64,000 nucleotides of DNA from Xestospongia muta (taxonomy: Eukaryota; Porifera; Demospongiae; Haplosclerida; Petrosiidae), in NCBI GenBank assembly GCA_963693285.1, contig OY848917.1:20007745-20071744 (forward strand). Reading direction: 5' to 3'. The notes under the pieces were generated by a model. The model ran no database searches. It had not been told where the DNA came from and saw only the letters and a list, made by a program, of their open reading frames with translations. Shown here piece by piece: positions 61,701 through 64,000 of the stretch. Every line of letters begins with the position of its first letter. The stretch's first letter is position 1. The translations under genes and the position numbers were made by a program.

Positions 61701-64000
61701 TAAATTAGTACATACTAAATCTGAGCAGTTTAAAAAATTAATGAGTATGGACAGTAGTCTTCATGTATTATGGTACAATCTTTCTGTTGTGTATGGTTGC
61801 TGGATTGTTACCTACATTTATTAGATTATAATGTTCTTTAATGTTCCAATATCTTATTAATGTCTTGTTTAGTATATTTATACAGACCAGACTGTGGATG
61901 GTTTCTCAACAGCATCTATTGTAATGTTTGGACTCAGTTTCTTATTTGCCAGTTTTATTGTCTCACCTGTTCAAGAGAATAAATCAAAGGTTAATTTGTC
62001 ATCACTCTAGAAATACAATATAGAAACATGAGAAATATAGAATAATAAATGAATCAGATAATAGTAGTTGAGAATGACACACTATAGCTCTCCTGGTTTA
62101 AGAGTATACATGACTTTAATATATCAACATGGAATTAACATCTATCTAACATATTATTTTTAATGATTTAACTCTATCTCTTGTTCTATAGACAAAACAT
62201 TTACAATTTGTTAGTGGTGTACAATGCAGTTCATACTGGCTAGCTCACTATGCTTGGGACATTATTAATGCTTTTGTCCCGTTAATAATAGCAGTGATAG
62301 TATTTGCCTCATTCCGTATTGATATCTTTAAAGGAAACAATATGGCTGCTATATTTCTGTTATTGGTAAGAGGATTCAGTGTTTTGTGGTTGCATTATTT
62401 TTAATGTCGCCTCTCTCTCTTTCTAGATAATAGGTTGTTGGGCTGCAATTCCTGTAAACTATATATTTTCTTTTCTGTTTTCTAATTCTCTCATAGCCTT
62501 CATTTTAATGTTTCTTTTCTTCTACTTTGGCTTTATAGTAAGTATTAAAATAAGATACAATGAATAATACCAAAGGAATTCATAAATACATTATTGATGG
62601 AATATTTATTTCTTTTTTAGTTATTGAAGGTTATTGTTCTTATTATTCAAGCAACTAATCATGACAGTCTTGCCCAGAAGTTTCACTACATATTACTATT
62701 GCAGCCATCTTATGCGTAAGACAGTCTTGTCTATGTTATATTTTAAACTTTATGTATGTTTCTTTAGAGTTGGCATTGGTTTGACTAAAATCATTGATAA
62801 TGCTGGTGCTAAGAAAAACTGTGAACAAGATGATCCATTGTGAGTTTGTTAATATATTTTCATTTATTGATGTATGTATTGTATATTCAGTAGTGTCTGC
62901 AGTAACTATGCTAATAATGTCTTCCAGTTTTCTGATCCAGGAGTTGGTAATATTTTCCTGTTTGTGATGTTAGAGAGTATATTATTCATCAGTTTGACAA
63001 TTTTAATTGAAGTAAGTTCAGTCAACCAATAGCTATAAATAGTATAAATGAAGTCATTATTTTAATATTGTACATGTAGTGCATTCAAGTGTTTGTATCA
63101 GTTACTCTATATAAGAATTATAATTTACACCTGATCATTCTACAAGGACTATGTCAACAAAGTTCAACTTTGCAGTTATATTGTCCTTGAATATTAGTAA
63201 AACAAATTTTAGTTAATATACAGTGTTGGATAATAATAAAACTGTACTATAATTATTCTTATTCATTAAGTTACAATTATATTTATAATTATTGTTAATA
63301 ATAATAGTAGTTATTGATGTCTTTTTATTCTCATACATGTAGAGACAGTTTTTTGTTCCTGAATTCAAAAGAATCATTCATCACTCTAAACAAACTTCAG
63401 TCAATGACTCAGAAAATAATACAATAACTTACCCTGGGGTAAAAACTATATCAGTTTCTTACAAATATCTTACTAACATTGCATTAACTTATGATTCTAA
63501 CTATTACATAACTTTCATCTTTATATGCTATTACTTCTTTTAAAGCTATAGTTATAAACGTGAATATAAATATATAACCTTTGTTTGTACATAGTTAAAT
63601 ATTTTAACTAATATTATTATATTAATACAGGAGGACAGTGACGTAGCTGCTGAAAGAAGAAGAGTTAACTCTATGACAGCATTCTCTCAGTCAGATGCTG
63701 TTGTTATTAAGAATTTGGTCAAGGTGATAGACAGTCATGATTATCTCTACTCTATTTTCTGTCTTTCTGTATTATTTCTAGAAATGTATTGATTATTCTA
63801 ATTGACTATTGGTAAAGTTATAGATATATTTTCTTGTTCTAATAGGAATATAGACCAATTACAGCTGTCATGTGTCCCTGTTGTCCTAGTTGTCATAACA
63901 GATATAAACTAGCAGTAAATTCAGTCAATCTAATTATTCCAAATGGAGAATGTTTTGGATTACTTGGTGTTAATGGAGCTGGTAAGACGACCATCTTCAA
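49651..64000 (+). CDS. ABCA-family ABC transporter (full transporter, ABCA3-like size), 3' end beyond window
   Basis: Thirty-five exons were traced with GT-AG sites and consistent phases: 49,651-49,734, 50,324-50,397, 51,442-51,578, 52,134-52,252, 52,454-52,580, 52,632-52,734, 53,318-53,428, 53,791-53,934, 54,664-54,758 and on to 63,846-64,000. About 1,570 codons reach the second Walker A motif, implying about 1,800 residues. Order: N-terminal helix with family motif LLLWKNF, short first luminal loop (about 160 residues, with GFMQLEK like GFLQLQ), TMD1, NBD1, linker, TMD2 with large Cys-rich loop, NBD2. ABCA proteins move phospholipids or sterols across or out of membranes; the short first loop favours an ABCA3-type over an ABCA1-type. 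The ATG at 49,651 is chosen because nothing upstream in frame begins with ATG. All catalytic motifs of NBD1 are intact, so the gene looks functional. Confidence 0.96.
51081..51309. mobile_element. Fold-back MITE, copy one, in ABCA intron 2
   Basis: Begins tgtgacctgataacaatag and ends in the reverse complement (...ttgcaaatcaggtcaca). Further internal pairing (acatctcaataaac with ttttgagatgtt) makes most of the element a hairpin. No coding capacity. Confidence 0.7.
52753..53050. mobile_element. Fold-back MITE, copy two, in ABCA intron 6
   Basis: Same family as the 51.1 kb copy: tgtgacctgatttgtgaaaa on the left, with tttcacaaatctggtcaca and ttgcaaatcacgttaca on the right. The loop carries a (TA)n run. 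Confidence 0.7.
53045..53112. repeat. (TA)n-(TG)n microsatellite
   Basis: About 40 bases of TA followed by TG units, immediately beyond the second fold-back MITE. Confidence 0.95.
53980..54470. repeat. Tandem duplications in ABCA intron 8
   Basis: A unit of about 130 bases starting acattagtgatagtaat occurs at 54,232 and 54,363 with shared gcaacagatggt and tctttcatgttactacagtg. Just before it (53,985-54,130) a shorter unit tatgtagtattacatgtggtat occurs twice. Confidence 0.85.
55548..55735. repeat. Long (CA)n array
   Basis: About 180 bases of CA with scattered CAA/ATA interruptions, in ABCA intron 11. Overlapping open frames on both strands (poly Thr-His, Cys-Val) are repeat artefacts. Confidence 0.95.
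56432..57772 (+). CDS. ABCA gene: first nucleotide-binding domain
   Basis: Exons 56,432-56,713, 57,039-57,304 and 57,683-57,772. Walker [12 protein letters not shown]-loop ICPQHN, ABC signature [12 protein letters not shown], Walker [14 protein letters not shown] and H-loop LLTTHFM are all present with the catalytic Glu, so ATP hydrolysis at this site is expected. The next exons (57,900-58,084 and 58,210-58,327) carry the family linker ending [17 protein letters not shown], matching the regulatory subdomain motif (ISSYGISDTTLEEVFLKV) found after ABCA NBD1. Confidence 0.97.
59224..61989 (+). CDS. ABCA gene: TMD2 entry helix and second luminal loop
   Basis: Exon 59,224-59,507 carries the helix [20 protein letters not shown] after [12 protein letters not shown], the usual re-entry. 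Exons 59,712-59,867, 59,950-60,017, 60,321-60,510, 60,848-61,039, 61,175-61,294 and 61,873-61,989 form the loop. It is rich in cysteine, especially [20 protein letters not shown] and CSNSNDCQF, suggesting disulfide-bonded knots. Several N-x-S/T sites (NVTD-type NYTD, NLSN, NTTS) fit a luminal or extracellular location. [14 protein letters not shown] and [12 protein letters not shown] match the VKVWFNNKGWH...FLNVINNAIL segment of ABCA proteins. Confidence 0.9.
62192..63011 (+). CDS. ABCA gene: second transmembrane domain core
   Basis: Exons 62,192-62,365, 62,427-62,537, 62,621-62,715, 62,768-62,839 and 62,891-63,011. [20 protein letters not shown] followed by [16 protein letters not shown] is the strongly conserved KQLQxxSGVSPxxYWxxxxxWD motif of ABCA transporters. 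Further helices include [18 protein letters not shown] and [20 protein letters not shown]. This bundle forms half of the lipid pathway. Confidence 0.95.
63343..64000 (+). CDS. ABCA gene: linker and start of NBD2 with a Cys-rich insertion
   Basis: Exons 63,343-63,438, 63,631-63,723 and 63,846 to the window edge. AVVIKNLVK begins NBD2 and [16 protein letters not shown] is the Walker A. Between the usual A-loop Tyr (EYRP) and LAVNSVNL lies [12 protein letters not shown], about ten residues longer than in typical ABCA proteins and with four cysteines. The window ends within NBD2, so signature and Walker B motifs cannot be checked. Confidence 0.95.

Overview
The window is nuclear DNA from an animal. 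It is AT-rich, has many very short introns (often 40-80 bases), GT-AG splice sites, and metazoan genes separated by decayed transposons. Compact genes for an IP3-receptor-like channel, an ABCA transporter and mitoribosomal protein mL49, with CR1/jockey-like and pogo-like elements, fit a sponge (demosponge) best. That placement is inference from general character, not a database match. No prokaryotic features (operons, CRISPR) were seen, and no rRNA or tRNA gene was recognised.

Layout. 0-3.9 kb: a small cystatin (stefin)-like gene on the minus strand with NRF1-type sites upstream, an orphan minus-strand exon, and a broken SH3-domain fragment on the plus strand. 3.9-6.4 kb: a decayed partial copy of the IP3-receptor-like gene. 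6.4-11.1 kb: nested repeats, with a broken pogo-like transposase that ends in a PHD finger lying inside an older LINE fragment. 11.1-11.5 kb: an inverted stray copy of the last mL49 exon. 11.9-34.0 kb: a large minus-strand gene for an IP3-receptor-like protein, from the N-terminal beta-trefoil/MIR part through the RIH and RIH-associated helical parts and a membrane channel domain to the C-terminal zinc-finger-like linker; transposons sit in its introns. 34-43.7 kb: mostly repeats (a palindrome-containing satellite of about 960 bases, inverted repeats, a decayed non-LTR retrotransposon). 44.8-49.5 kb: the four-exon mL49 gene, minus strand. 49.65-64 kb: an ABCA-type ABC transporter, plus strand, 35 exons followed in frame until the window ends just after the second Walker A motif.

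Most notable: the IP3-receptor-like gene keeps the family architecture and open, in-frame exons, but the pore signature GGGVGD is replaced and the ligand-contact residues RTTGR and YRK are not conserved. It may be a channel-family paralogue that has lost both IP3 gating and the normal Ca2+ filter. A second partial copy nearby is clearly dead. mL49 and the ABCA gene are head to head across only 110 bases, which include a perfect palindromic kappa-B-type site and a CACGTG E-box.
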